Shown piece by piece: positions 1-6,885 of a DNA stretch of 7,471 nt. Both the position numbers and the translations under genes were made by a program. The DNA comes from an uncultured bacterium (GTDB taxonomy: Bacteria; Verrucomicrobiota; Kiritimatiellia; RFP12; UBA1067): contig CACZAK010000215.1 of the NCBI GenBank assembly GCA_902779075.1, forward strand, positions 1 through 7,471. Direction: 5' to 3'. Below the pieces are notes generated by a model. The model saw only the letters and a program-made list of their open reading frames with translations. It was not told the origin of the DNA and searched no databases. Numbering within the stretch: the first letter of the stretch is position 1; each line of letters opens with the position of its first letter.

Positions 1-775
1 TGGGGCAACGGCAAGTACTTCGGCGGCGAGCAGGTGTCGAAGTTCCTGCAGGACAACGTGGAGAACCGCCAGGTCTCCGCCCTCACCGGCGAGAAGCTGC
101 CCTATGCCTGCTTCAACACGAACTCCTACCGCGACTACTTCCGCAACTTCTGCACCACGCTCGCGCGCGAGACGGCGTGCGACGGCTTCTTCTGGGACGA
201 GCCGCACTACGCTTTCCCGAAGGGCATCGCCTCCATCACAGGCGGCGTGGCGGACGACTGGACGTGCTTCTGCCCCGTCTGCCGCAAGCGCTTCCTCGAC
301 TACTACGGCTACGAGATGCCGCGCTACATGACGAACGACGTGAAGCAGTTCCGCTGGCGCGAGGCGCGAGATCACTTGCTGCGTCCACGCCACGCAGAAC
401 GGCTACTACGTGAGCGAGTACCGCGGTTACGACAACTGGGACATGGTCGGCGCGTGTCCGTACTTCGACGTGTTCTCGACGACGATCATCAACTGGGCGC
501 TCCCGGAGGACTTCTACCGCGACATCACGCAGCGCACCGTCGCCATTGCGAAGAAGTACGGCAAGCTCTCCGAGCGCTGGCTCATGGGCTACTACAAACA
601 GCCGAAGGACTTCGCGCAGATCGACCGCTGGGTGGACATCGCCGTGGAGGAAGGCGTGGACCGCCTTGCGGCCTGGACCTACCGTGGCGGCTACGGCACG
701 GTAGTGGGCGCGCCCGACGCGCTTAAGCTCTGGGACGGCATCGGCGCGAACTACCGCCGCGTGCTCGGTAAGTAA
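1..775 (+). pseudogene. Glycoside-hydrolase-like TIM-barrel protein, 5'-partial and frameshifted
   Basis: The reading frame is open from base 1 (frame 1), so the gene starts upstream of the window. Frame 1 gives sensible protein to about base 360, with the motif DGFFWDEPHY (WDEP at 193-204) and then a C-x-C-x2-C cluster (265-282) followed by FLDYYGYEMP. After that, frame 1 becomes Arg/Leu-rich nonsense until its stop at 726, while frame 2 carries the natural continuation (HATQNGYYVSEYRGYDNWD, then LAAWTYRGGYGT) to the TAA at 773-775. One extra base, or two missing bases, between about 362 and 383 explains this. The WDEP strand-end and the following Cys cluster resemble uncharacterised TIM-barrel glycosidases; the exact family is not recognised. 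The GTG at 410 is not a credible start. The break could be a real mutation or an assembly error. The SIS gene starts 5 bp after the stop, so it is probably co-transcribed. Confidence 0.72.
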
Positions 776-780
776 ATTCC

Positions 781-1482
781 ATGAGCCAATACCTCGATAG
801 CATCACCGGCATCCTTTCCTGTATCGAGCGAGAGGATGCCGCTGTTCTTGATTGCGCGTCGGACGCCGTGGCGGACGTCATCTGCCGTGACGGACTTGTA
901 CACGTCTTTGGCTGCGGACACTCGCACCTCGCCGCGCTTGACACGTTCTACCGCGCGGGCGGGCTGGCGTGTGTTTCGCCCGTCCTCGACGAGGACCTGA
1001 TGCTACACGACGGTGCGGCGAAGTCGAGCCGCATTGAGAAGATGTCCGGTATCGCCGCCGAGGTCTACCGCCGCCACGGTGTGAAGGCGGGCGACCTCTT
1101 CGTCATCATCTCCGCAAGCGGCAAGAACGCCGCACCAGTGGAGATGTTGCGCGCGGCGAAGGCCGATGGCGTCAAGACAGTGGCGATTTCCTCATCGGCG
1201 TACCGCGCGCACGGTGCCGTGTTGCTGGACGAGGCAGACATCCCAATCGATTGCATGGTGCCGCATGGCGACGCGGTGATCGAGGTCGGCGCGGCGAAGA
1301 TGGGCGGTCTCTCCACATACGCCTCGCTCTTCATCCTCAATTCGATCCTCATTGAAGGCGCGAAGAAGGCACTGGCGCGTGGTGTGATGCCGCCGATCTA
1401 CGTGAGCGGCAACGTCGAGGGCGGCACGGCGCGGAACATCGCCTTGGAGAAACGCTACTTCGGACGCGTGAAGCGGTTGTAA
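781..1482 (+). CDS. SIS-domain sugar-phosphate binding protein, UPF0309-like
   Basis: This 233-aa cytoplasmic protein has a single SIS (sugar isomerase) fold, close to the usual UPF0309 length of about 240-250 aa. Visible landmarks are an N-terminal helical segment (1-35), VFGCGHSHLAALDTFYRAGG (42-61, the first phosphosugar loop), a PVLDEDLMLHDGA segment (67-79), IISASGKNAAPVEM (109-122, the Ser-rich phosphate loop) and a C-terminal VSGNVEGG (208-215), all typical of the family. SIS proteins bind phosphosugars and act as isomerases, lyases or sensors; the UPF0309 reaction is not established. The ATG is 5 bp after the preceding stop and has no Shine-Dalgarno site. The next gene, a PfkB kinase, begins 1 bp after this stop. 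A kinase-plus-isomerase or kinase-plus-lyase pair acting on one sugar is a reasonable inference. Confidence 0.9.
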   Translation: MSQYLDSITGILSCIEREDAAVLDCASDAVADVICRDGLVHVFGCGHSHLAALDTFYRAGGLACVSPVLDEDLMLHDGAAKSSRIEKMSGIAAEVYRRHGVKAGDLFVIISASGKNAAPVEMLRAAKADGVKTVAISSSAYRAHGAVLLDEADIPIDCMVPHGDAVIEVGAAKMGGLSTYASLFILNSILIEGAKKALARGVMPPIYVSGNVEGGTARNIALEKRYFGRVKRL

Positions 1483-1483
1483 C

Positions 1484-2350
1484 ATGGCGCGTATCGCTAT
1501 AATCGGTTTAGTCGGAAGGTCGATGTTCTTCTGCGTGCCACGTTTCCACACGGGCGGGGAGACGATTCATGCAACAGGTTTTTACGAGGAGTGGGGCGGC
1601 AAGGGGTTCAACCAGGCTGTTGCGGCGGCAAGGCAGGGGGCGAAGGTCTCGTTTCTGGGCAAGGTCGGCAATGAGGCCGATTCATGCGCCGTGAGTGCCT
1701 TCTGCGAGAAGGAGGGCATTGCGCCAGTCGTGTACTATTCCGATCCGTCTGTCCTGCCGACAGCGTGCGCGGCGATTCTGACGGACGGTTCGGGCGAGAC
1801 TCGCGTGACGGTAGCACGCGGCAGCGAACTGGACGAAGCGGACATTGACTTCGGCTTCAAGGACAAAATCGCCGCAGCAGACGTTCTTCTTCTGAACAAC
1901 GAGGTGCCGGAGGAGGTGAACCTCCGCGCATCGGAGATCGCCGAAGCGAACGGCGTGAAGATCATATTCAATCCCGCGCCGTCACGTCCGATCCCGGAGG
2001 CGCTTAAGAGGCGCGTATTTCTTTGGACGCCCAACGAGTTCGAGGAGGTTACGCTTGGGGACGTACCGGGCGAGGTCGTCACGACGCTCGGTGCGAAGGG
2101 GTGCCGTATCCGCTCGACGGGCGAAGTCATCCCCACGCCGCCAGCGGAGGCCGTAGATTCCACGGGCGCGGGCGACACTTTCAACGGCGTCCTTGCCGTG
2201 CGTCTCGCGGAAGGCGCTTCGCTGCGCGACGCCTGCATCGCAGCAAACGCGGCTGCGGCGCAGTCCGTGGCTGTGCGCCATGTTCTGCCGTCCATTCCAT
2301 ACAGAGTTGCTAGGCTAGTGCCGTGCTCGCGACCACCACGGATGCGGTGA
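1484..2350 (+). CDS. PfkB/ribokinase-family carbohydrate kinase
   Basis: This 288-aa protein should transfer phosphate from ATP to a sugar hydroxyl. PfkB signature 1 is GGKGFNQAVAAARQGAKVSFLGKVGNE (38-64). Signature 2 is DSTGAGDTFNGVLA (225-238), with the catalytic-base Asp at 231 and the GAGD anion hole. NPAP (163-166) and WTPNEFE (181-187) are typical ribokinase-type segments. The N-terminus reads GLVGRSMFFCVPRFHTGGET. The Asp that contacts ribose in classical ribokinase (the N-x-D of the first loop) appears replaced by a hydrophobic residue, so ribose is doubtful as substrate. The start follows the SIS stop by 1 bp without a Shine-Dalgarno site, implying translational coupling. After SIPYR (270-274) the last 14 residues (VARLVPCSRPPRMR) do not look like the acidic helix usual at a PfkB C-terminus, so the 3' end may be altered. 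Confidence 0.92.
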   Translation: MARIAIIGLVGRSMFFCVPRFHTGGETIHATGFYEEWGGKGFNQAVAAARQGAKVSFLGKVGNEADSCAVSAFCEKEGIAPVVYYSDPSVLPTACAAILTDGSGETRVTVARGSELDEADIDFGFKDKIAAADVLLLNNEVPEEVNLRASEIAEANGVKIIFNPAPSRPIPEALKRRVFLWTPNEFEEVTLGDVPGEVVTTLGAKGCRIRSTGEVIPTPPAEAVDSTGAGDTFNGVLAVRLAEGASLRDACIAANAAAAQSVAVRHVLPSIPYRVARLVPCSRPPRMR

Positions 2351-2463
2351 TTGGCCAGTCTCCGCCTGTCGACGGCGCATCTAAGCGCTGGAAGGCCAAG
2401 GTCATTGGCAGAAGCCTGTTGCTGTACCCGTCGGCCCGCGCGCTTTCCGTGTTCATCAAGTAG
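2323..2463 (+). other. Unexplained open segment after the kinase gene (46 codons, GTG to TAG)
   Basis: Between the end of pfkB and the next promoter, frame 1 is open from GTG 2323 to TAG 2461-2463 and overlaps the odd last 28 bp of pfkB. The 46-residue product (starting VLATTTDAVIGQSPP, ending ARALSVFIK) matches no domain I recognise. The opposite strand is also open across the stretch in two frames, so coding status cannot be decided by eye. No Shine-Dalgarno site is seen. It may be a remnant of another gene, a piece of a repeated element, a structured RNA or non-coding DNA. The boundary is uncertain; the odd sequence may begin near 2300. Confidence 0.25.
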
Positions 2464-2466
2464 CGC

Positions 2467-2487
2467 CCGCAAAACTCCGTTTTGTGG
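2467..2487. promoter_or_regulatory. Inverted repeat overlapping the extended -10 (possible operator)
   Basis: The arms CAAAAC (2470-2475) and GTTTTG (2479-2484) are perfect complements around a 3-nt centre TCC. Counting one G-T position, the symmetry extends outward to CC (2467-2468) and GG (2486-2487). It lies in the promoter spacer and touches the TG of the extended -10 at 2485-2493. A repressor bound here would block the phosphoesterase promoter. It could also be a small hairpin without regulatory role; no T-tract follows, so it is not a classical terminator. Confidence 0.4.
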
Positions 2488-2493
2488 TATAAT
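2485..2493 (+). promoter_or_regulatory. Extended -10 promoter (TGGTATAAT) for the metallophosphoesterase gene
   Basis: TG-G-TATAAT is an exact match to the bacterial extended -10 consensus. At the usual -35 distance (about 2465-2470) the sequence is GC-rich and unlike TTGACA, which fits an extended -10 promoter. The hexamer ends 8 nt before the ATG at 2502. Transcription starting about 7 nt after the hexamer would therefore begin at or next to the start codon, giving a leaderless or nearly leaderless mRNA. Confidence 0.65.
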
Positions 2494-2501
2494 CTCCGCC
2501 G

Positions 2502-3941
2502 ATGAAAAATATACAAAAGCATACGGCGCTCACGCGCCGTTGGTTCATTGGTGGCTTGGCCGCAGGTATCGGGGCGATGCGCGTTCCGCGCGTTTTCGCC
2601 GCACAAGGTGCGGCATCGCGTCCGGGCGCGCGCCTGAAAATCGGAGTCCTGAGCGACGTCCACATAAAGAAGCCCGGCGACGAAGCCACGTTCCTCAAGG
2701 CGCTCGCCTACTTCCGCGACAACGGTGCGGACGGCGTGCTGGTCGCCGGCGACATTGCGGATACCGGCCGGGCCGCGCAGCTGAAGATCTGCGCGGACTG
2801 CTGGTACAAGACCTTCCCTGACGGCAAGGCGCCGGACGGGCGTCCCGTGGAGCAGCTGTTCGTCTACGGCAACCACGACATCGACGGCTGGAACTGGAAG
2901 TCGAACGCCGACTTGTACAAGAAGCATCCCGAGCTGAAGCAGACCGACGCCATCGGCTTCGAGAGGAACCGCGCCCGCGTGTGGGAAGAGCTCTTCCACG
3001 AGAAGTTCGAGCCGATCTGGATGAAGCGTGTCAAGGGCTACGCGGTCATCGGCGCCCACTGGGGCAACATCCAGATCGAGGATTTCATGAAGGCGCACGG
3101 CAAGGAGATCGATCCGTCGATGCCGTTCTTCTACACGCAGCACGCGCATCCGCGCAACACCTGCTTCGGCTCGTGGGCGTGGGGACGCGACGACGGACGC
3201 TCCACGCGCGCGCTGAGTCCGTTCCCGAACGCGGTCGCGTTCTCGGGGCACAGCCACTACACGCTCACCGACGAGCGGACCGTGTGGCAGGGCGCGTTCA
3301 CGTCCGTGAACACCGCCTCCCTCAAATACGCCTCGACCGACTACGCGCTCCGCGAGAACATGCCCGGCAACGGACACGGCTACCGCGGCGAGAAGCGTCG
3401 GCACCAGATGCCGAACCTCAAGACGTCGAACGGACGCCAGGGCATGCTGATGTCCGTGTTCGACGACCACATCGCGCTCGAGCGCCGCGAGTTCGTGACG
3501 GACATGTCGCTCGGCGACGACTGGGTGATTCCGCTCCCCTGCACGGAGTCGAAGCCGTTCGCCTACGCCGCGCACGCGAAGAAACGCACGGCCCCGGAGT
3601 TCGCCGCCGGCGCGACGGCGAAGGCCGTGAAGGTGAAGGACGAGAAGCGGGGCGAGCTGATCGAGATCACCTTCCCGTCGGCGCGTACCCAGGCGAAGTG
3701 TCGCGTGTTCGAGTACGAGGTCACGGCCACGCTCGTCGAGGACGACGTCGATCTCGTGCAGGCGCAGCGCCGCGTGATGGCGCCGGACTTCCATCTGCCG
3801 GAAACCGCCGAGGGGAAGTCCGGGACGTGCGTGTTCGCCGTGTCTGAACTCCCGCTCACAGGCCGCTACCGCTTCGACGTGCGCCCCGTAGAGTGTTTTG
3901 GACACAAAGGCGCGCCCATCCACGCCGAGCTGGCGGTATAG
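2502..3941 (+). CDS. Tat-exported calcineurin-like metallophosphoesterase
   Basis: This 479-aa protein should be a secreted or envelope phosphoesterase with a two-metal centre. The N-terminus has a twin-arginine signal: TRRWFIGG (11-18), a hydrophobic stretch to about residue 25 and a likely cleavage site at VFA-A (31-34). The metallophosphoesterase motifs follow in order: LSDVHI (D52, H54), AGDIADTG (D84), YGNHD (N124, H125, D126), QHAHP (H214, H216) and SGHSHY (H250, H252). The region after about 330 is probably a beta-rich C-terminal domain without recognised motifs. Tat export fits a protein that folds and takes up metal in the cytoplasm. The substrate is unknown; family members cleave phosphomonoesters, phosphodiesters or nucleotides. 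The ATG at 2502 is needed for the Tat motif, although the -10 box lies only 8 nt upstream. The next gene starts 44 bp after the stop. Confidence 0.92.
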   Translation: MKNIQKHTALTRRWFIGGLAAGIGAMRVPRVFAAQGAASRPGARLKIGVLSDVHIKKPGDEATFLKALAYFRDNGADGVLVAGDIADTGRAAQLKICADCWYKTFPDGKAPDGRPVEQLFVYGNHDIDGWNWKSNADLYKKHPELKQTDAIGFERNRARVWEELFHEKFEPIWMKRVKGYAVIGAHWGNIQIEDFMKAHGKEIDPSMPFFYTQHAHPRNTCFGSWAWGRDDGRSTRALSPFPNAVAFSGHSHYTLTDERTVWQGAFTSVNTASLKYASTDYALRENMPGNGHGYRGEKRRHQMPNLKTSNGRQGMLMSVFDDHIALERREFVTDMSLGDDWVIPLPCTESKPFAYAAHAKKRTAPEFAAGATAKAVKVKDEKRGELIEITFPSARTQAKCRVFEYEVTATLVEDDVDLVQAQRRVMAPDFHLPETAEGKSGTCVFAVSELPLTGRYRFDVRPVECFGHKGAPIHAELAV

Positions 3942-3971
3942 GAAAGACCTGAATCACTTCCACAACGAAAA

Positions 3972-3977
3972 TACTAT
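3972..3977 (+). promoter_or_regulatory. -10-like box (TACTAT) for the DUF4838 gene
   Basis: TACTAT lies in a short AT-rich gap and matches four of six -10 consensus positions. It ends 8 nt before the ATG at 3986, the same spacing as at the phosphoesterase gene. No convincing -35 box or Shine-Dalgarno site is present. The repeated spacing supports a leaderless start, but the gene may also be read through from the gene before it. Confidence 0.4.
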
Positions 3978-3985
3978 CGCATACT

Positions 3986-6385
3986 ATGAAAACTTTGAAC
4001 TCATTCTTCCTTCTGGCGGCATGTACATGCAGTGCCGCCTTTGCAGCCCCCAGCGTCGCTTCGCTTGAAATCGCCCAGCGCGGACAACCGGCGGCATACA
4101 CGATCGTGATCCCAGAAAAGGCAAGTCCGGTCGAGAAATACGCGGCAGAGGAGCTTCAGGGGTTCCTCGAACAGGTCACGGGCGTGAAGCTGCCCGTTGC
4201 CTCGGACGCCGCGCCGCTTCCGTCCAAGGCGATCCTGTTGGGCGAAACGCGATATTCGCTTGCACTGCTGAACGGCGGCCAGAGGGCTGGCCGCCCTACC
4301 GAGAGGTTCGATCCGAAGACGCTCGGCAGCGACGGATTCCGTCTTGCGGCGCGTCCGCCGCATCTCGTCGCCTACGGCTCGTCGAAGCGTGGCGCGCTGT
4401 ACGCGGTGTATGAGATCCTCGAAACCTACGCCGGATGCAGGTGGTACGCCTCGTGGCACAGCGTGATCCCGAAGAAGGGTGCCGTCTGCGTGCCCGCCAA
4501 CCTCGACGACGTGCAGACGCCGGCCTTCGCCATGCGCCAGCCGTACTGGTACGACATCAACGGACACCGCGACCTCGCGGCGCGCCTTCGCGTGAACGGT
4601 TTCAACTGCACGCGTGGCGACGTCGACGCAAAGTACGGCGGCGACACGTTCCGCTTCGGTGGCGGACTTGGAAGCTGCCACACGTTCAACGCGCTGCTGC
4701 CGCCAAGCATCTACTTCGACAACCATCCCGAGTACTTCAGCCTTGTGAAGGGGAAGCGTCGCAAGAACCGCACGCAGCTCTGCCTCACGAATCCCGACGT
4801 GCTGCGCATCGTCACGTCCAATGTGCTGGCGCGCATCCGCAAGGATCCCGGCGCGAAGTTCTACGGCGTGAGCCAGAACGACTGGTACAACTACTGCGAG
4901 TGCGAGAAGTGCGCCGCCATCGACGCCGAGGAGGAGAGCCACGCGGGAACGATGGTGCGCTTCGTGAACGCAATCGCCGAGGCGGTGGAGAAGGAGTTCC
5001 CCGATGCGGTGATCGAGACGCTCGCCTACCAGTACACGCGCAAGCCGCCGAAGAAGACGCGCCTGCGCCGCAACGTGGTGCCGTGTCTCTGCTCCATCGA
5101 GTGCGACTTCACGCGTCCGATTCCCGAAAGCCCGTATGCCGAGGACAAGGCGTTCATGAAGGACATCTGCGGATGGAAGACGCAGACCGACCAGCTCTAC
5201 CTCTGGGACTACGTGACGGAGTTCCAGAACTTCACGCTGCCGTTCCCGAACGTCTATGCGCTCAAGGGGAACCTGCAGTTCTTCCGCGACAACAACGTGA
5301 AGGAGATGTTCGCGGAAGGCGCCCAGATCGGCCGCCACGCGGAGTTTGCCGAATTGAAGGGCTGGCTGCTGGTCAAGTTGATGTGGAACCCCGAGCTCGA
5401 CGTGAAGCCGCTGATTGACGACTTCTTCGCCGGCTACTACGGCAACGCCGCGCCGTTCATCCGCGAGTACTTCGAGGAGATGCACAGGCGCCAGGCCGTC
5501 TGGTCGGCGAATCCCAACAATCCGCTCCGCATCTGGACGAGCGCGGCATTCAGGTCGCTGGATGACGAGTTCGTTGAATGGGCGAAGCCACTTTGGAAGA
5601 AGGCCGTCGATGCGGTGAAGGACGACCCGGCGCTGTCGTACAACGTGAGGATGTCCGAGTTTTCGTTCGACTTCCTGCGTCTGGAACGCATGAATCCGAA
5701 GCCCGTGCGCAAGGAGGTCCTCTTCGCGCCGTCTCCCGAGAACGACGCCCGCATCGCGGAGGTCAAGGCGCTCACGCAGTCGCTTCTCGACAGGATGGCC
5801 GAGGCGAAGGACATCAGCCTCTCCGAGAGTCGGGCGCGGCACGATGCGCTCGTCGCCGGATGGGAGGCGTATGTCGCGCCCTCCACCAACGCCGCCGTCA
5901 ACGCCGTCGAATCGCAACGCGCAGTGCTGGAGGAGCGCTACCTCAGTCTCTCGCGTCCCGGACAGTGGGGCGCGTTCGTGGACGATCCCAAGGCGGCGGA
6001 CGGCAAGGCGCTCAAGCTCTTCAACACGCATTTCGAGTGGTGCACCTCCTTCCCCATGGGCAAGGTCGCGTTCAAGCCGGGCGCAAAATACAAGTTGCGC
6101 GCGCGGGTGCGCGTAGAGAAGACGCGTGACGGCGGCGAGGCGTTCTGGGCGGGGGTGTACGATTCCGTGACGAGGAAAGACGCCGGTATCATTCTTCCCC
6201 GGACGGATGCGATCAAGGATGCGGAATACGCCTGGTACGACGTCTGCACCTGGACACCGCGCGCGGACTGTAGGGAATACTTCTGGATAGGCCCCGGCCG
6301 CTTCGGCGCGGACGGCAAGAGTAACATCCAGGCGATTTACATCGACAAGATAGAATTGTCATTCGCCAAACATTCCGATAACTGA
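3986..6385 (+). CDS. Secreted DUF4838 protein, putative glycoside hydrolase
   Basis: This 799-aa protein has a Sec signal peptide (1-20, ending AAFA). Residues about 35-170 resemble the non-catalytic N-terminal domain of alpha-glucuronidases and hexosaminidases (VEKYAAEELQGFLEQVTG, ILLGETRY, GFRLAA, GSSKRGALYAVYEILE). A TIM-barrel-like DUF4838 core follows: HTFNALLPPSIYFDNHPEYFSLV (232-254), GVSQNDW (294-300), the Cys cluster C304-x-C306-x2-C309 and LYLWDYVTEFQNF (404-416). Residues about 655-799 look like a beta-sandwich, possibly carbohydrate-binding. The catalytic residues and substrate of the family are not known to me. Residues 97-105 (GGQRAGRPT) are encoded by a 27-bp stretch containing a strong hairpin and look like an in-frame insertion. 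The gene follows the exported phosphoesterase by 44 bp and is convergent with the zinc-ribbon gene. I see no clear terminator after the stop. Confidence 0.88.
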   Translation: MKTLNSFFLLAACTCSAAFAAPSVASLEIAQRGQPAAYTIVIPEKASPVEKYAAEELQGFLEQVTGVKLPVASDAAPLPSKAILLGETRYSLALLNGGQRAGRPTERFDPKTLGSDGFRLAARPPHLVAYGSSKRGALYAVYEILETYAGCRWYASWHSVIPKKGAVCVPANLDDVQTPAFAMRQPYWYDINGHRDLAARLRVNGFNCTRGDVDAKYGGDTFRFGGGLGSCHTFNALLPPSIYFDNHPEYFSLVKGKRRKNRTQLCLTNPDVLRIVTSNVLARIRKDPGAKFYGVSQNDWYNYCECEKCAAIDAEEESHAGTMVRFVNAIAEAVEKEFPDAVIETLAYQYTRKPPKKTRLRRNVVPCLCSIECDFTRPIPESPYAEDKAFMKDICGWKTQTDQLYLWDYVTEFQNFTLPFPNVYALKGNLQFFRDNNVKEMFAEGAQIGRHAEFAELKGWLLVKLMWNPELDVKPLIDDFFAGYYGNAAPFIREYFEEMHRRQAVWSANPNNPLRIWTSAAFRSLDDEFVEWAKPLWKKAVDAVKDDPALSYNVRMSEFSFDFLRLERMNPKPVRKEVLFAPSPENDARIAEVKALTQSLLDRMAEAKDISLSESRARHDALVAGWEAYVAPSTNAAVNAVESQRAVLEERYLSLSRPGQWGAFVDDPKAADGKALKLFNTHFEWCTSFPMGKVAFKPGAKYKLRARVRVEKTRDGGEAFWAGVYDSVTRKDAGIILPRTDAIKDAEYAWYDVCTWTPRADCREYFWIGPGRFGADGKSNIQAIYIDKIELSFAKHSDN
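4274..4295. repeat. REP-like palindrome inside the DUF4838 gene
   Basis: Arms GGCGGCCAG (4274-4282) and CTGGCCGCC (4287-4295) are perfect 9-bp inverted repeats around the tetraloop AGGG. The palindrome and the five bases after it (to 4300) make exactly nine codons, GGQRAGRPT, between segments that otherwise read like a normal DUF4838 N-terminal domain. Size and structure resemble short dispersed palindromic repeats. Dispersion in the genome cannot be shown from one copy. Confidence 0.45.
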
Positions 6386-6471
6386 CGAGAGGGTCTGACT
6401 GGCATGAACGTCTAATCTGAAGTTCCACGGAGTTGTTGCGTGAGGAATTCTTTTGTGCGGCAATAAACATA

Positions 6472-6506
6472 GGTGAGGGCTATGCGATTCCGCATGGTAC
6501 CTCATC
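6472..6506. terminator. Weak hairpin between convergent genes
   Basis: GGTGAGG (6472-6478) pairs with CCTCATC (6500-6506), with one G-T, and an inner stem ATGCG (6482-6486) pairs with CGCAT (6491-6495), separated by a 3x4 internal loop. It lies in the 139-bp gap between the convergent stops at 6385 and 6525, where a shared terminator is expected. There is no adjacent T-run on either strand, so a Rho-independent role is doubtful. The rest of the gap shows nothing recognisable. Confidence 0.25.
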
Positions 6507-6524
6507 AAACATGAAGCGAACACA

Positions 6525-6869
6525 TCATATGTTCATTATCGCATAGGCACTAAGCGCAAAGAACGACAGGATTAATGTCAAAGGCAACATGCACCCACTT
6601 CTGCCGCCGCCAACTGATGTGCATATTGCCGGATGTGTTTCACGCCATTTATTGTGGCACTCTTGGCAGAAGAACTTGTGCTTACCAGACCGCCAGGCTT
6701 CAATCGTGCGATTGTCATGCGACACCTCGCGCCTACACCGAGCACAGCGGAATGTCGCCGGAGGCTTTGCACTGAAGACCGACCTAATAAATGCCTTAAT
6801 TGCAATGATGCCGATTAGTAAGCCAATCACAATCACAACAGTGAAAGGTTTTTGATCAAGTGTGTTCAT
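6525..6869 (-). CDS. Small two-TM zinc-ribbon membrane protein, unknown function
   Basis: This 114-aa protein has a hydrophobic segment at about 9-28 (TVVIVIGLLIGIIAIKAF) and another at 93-112 (CMLPLTLILSFFALSAYAIM). Between them is a soluble zinc-ribbon-like loop with C42-x2-C45 (RCARCRRE) and C68-x2-C71 (FCQECHNKW). Both ends are therefore probably anchored in the membrane, with a metal-binding hairpin on one side. No named family is recognised. The stop of the upstream IVS-protein gene is 16 bp before this start on the same strand, so the two are probably co-transcribed. An AGGA about 10 nt before the ATG could serve as a weak ribosome-binding site. Base composition is lower in GC than the genes to the left, in keeping with acquired DNA. 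The paired Cys motifs and the two TM segments make a real gene likely, although function cannot be assigned. Confidence 0.75.
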   Translation of the reverse strand: MNTLDQKPFTVVIVIGLLIGIIAIKAFIRSVFSAKPPATFRCARCRREVSHDNRTIEAWRSGKHKFFCQECHNKWRETHPAICTSVGGGRSGCMLPLTLILSFFALSAYAIMNI

Positions 6870-6885
6870 TTGCTTTGTATCCTAT

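Noticed and set aside
410..775. Independent 121-aa gene starting at GTG 410
   Set aside because: Frame 2 reads sensibly upstream of 410 as well (HATQNGYY), and the fold continues from frame 1, so this is the tail of one frameshifted gene.
2310..3923. Long minus-strand open frame of 537 codons opposite the phosphoesterase gene
   Set aside because: The product is Arg/Val/His-rich with no domain, and the plus strand carries every metallophosphoesterase motif plus a Tat signal. This is a mirror of GC-rich codon use.
4001..6031. Minus-strand open frame of 676 codons opposite the DUF4838 gene
   Set aside because: Low-complexity Arg/Val/Leu/His composition and no motif; the plus-strand gene has a signal peptide and recognisable domains.
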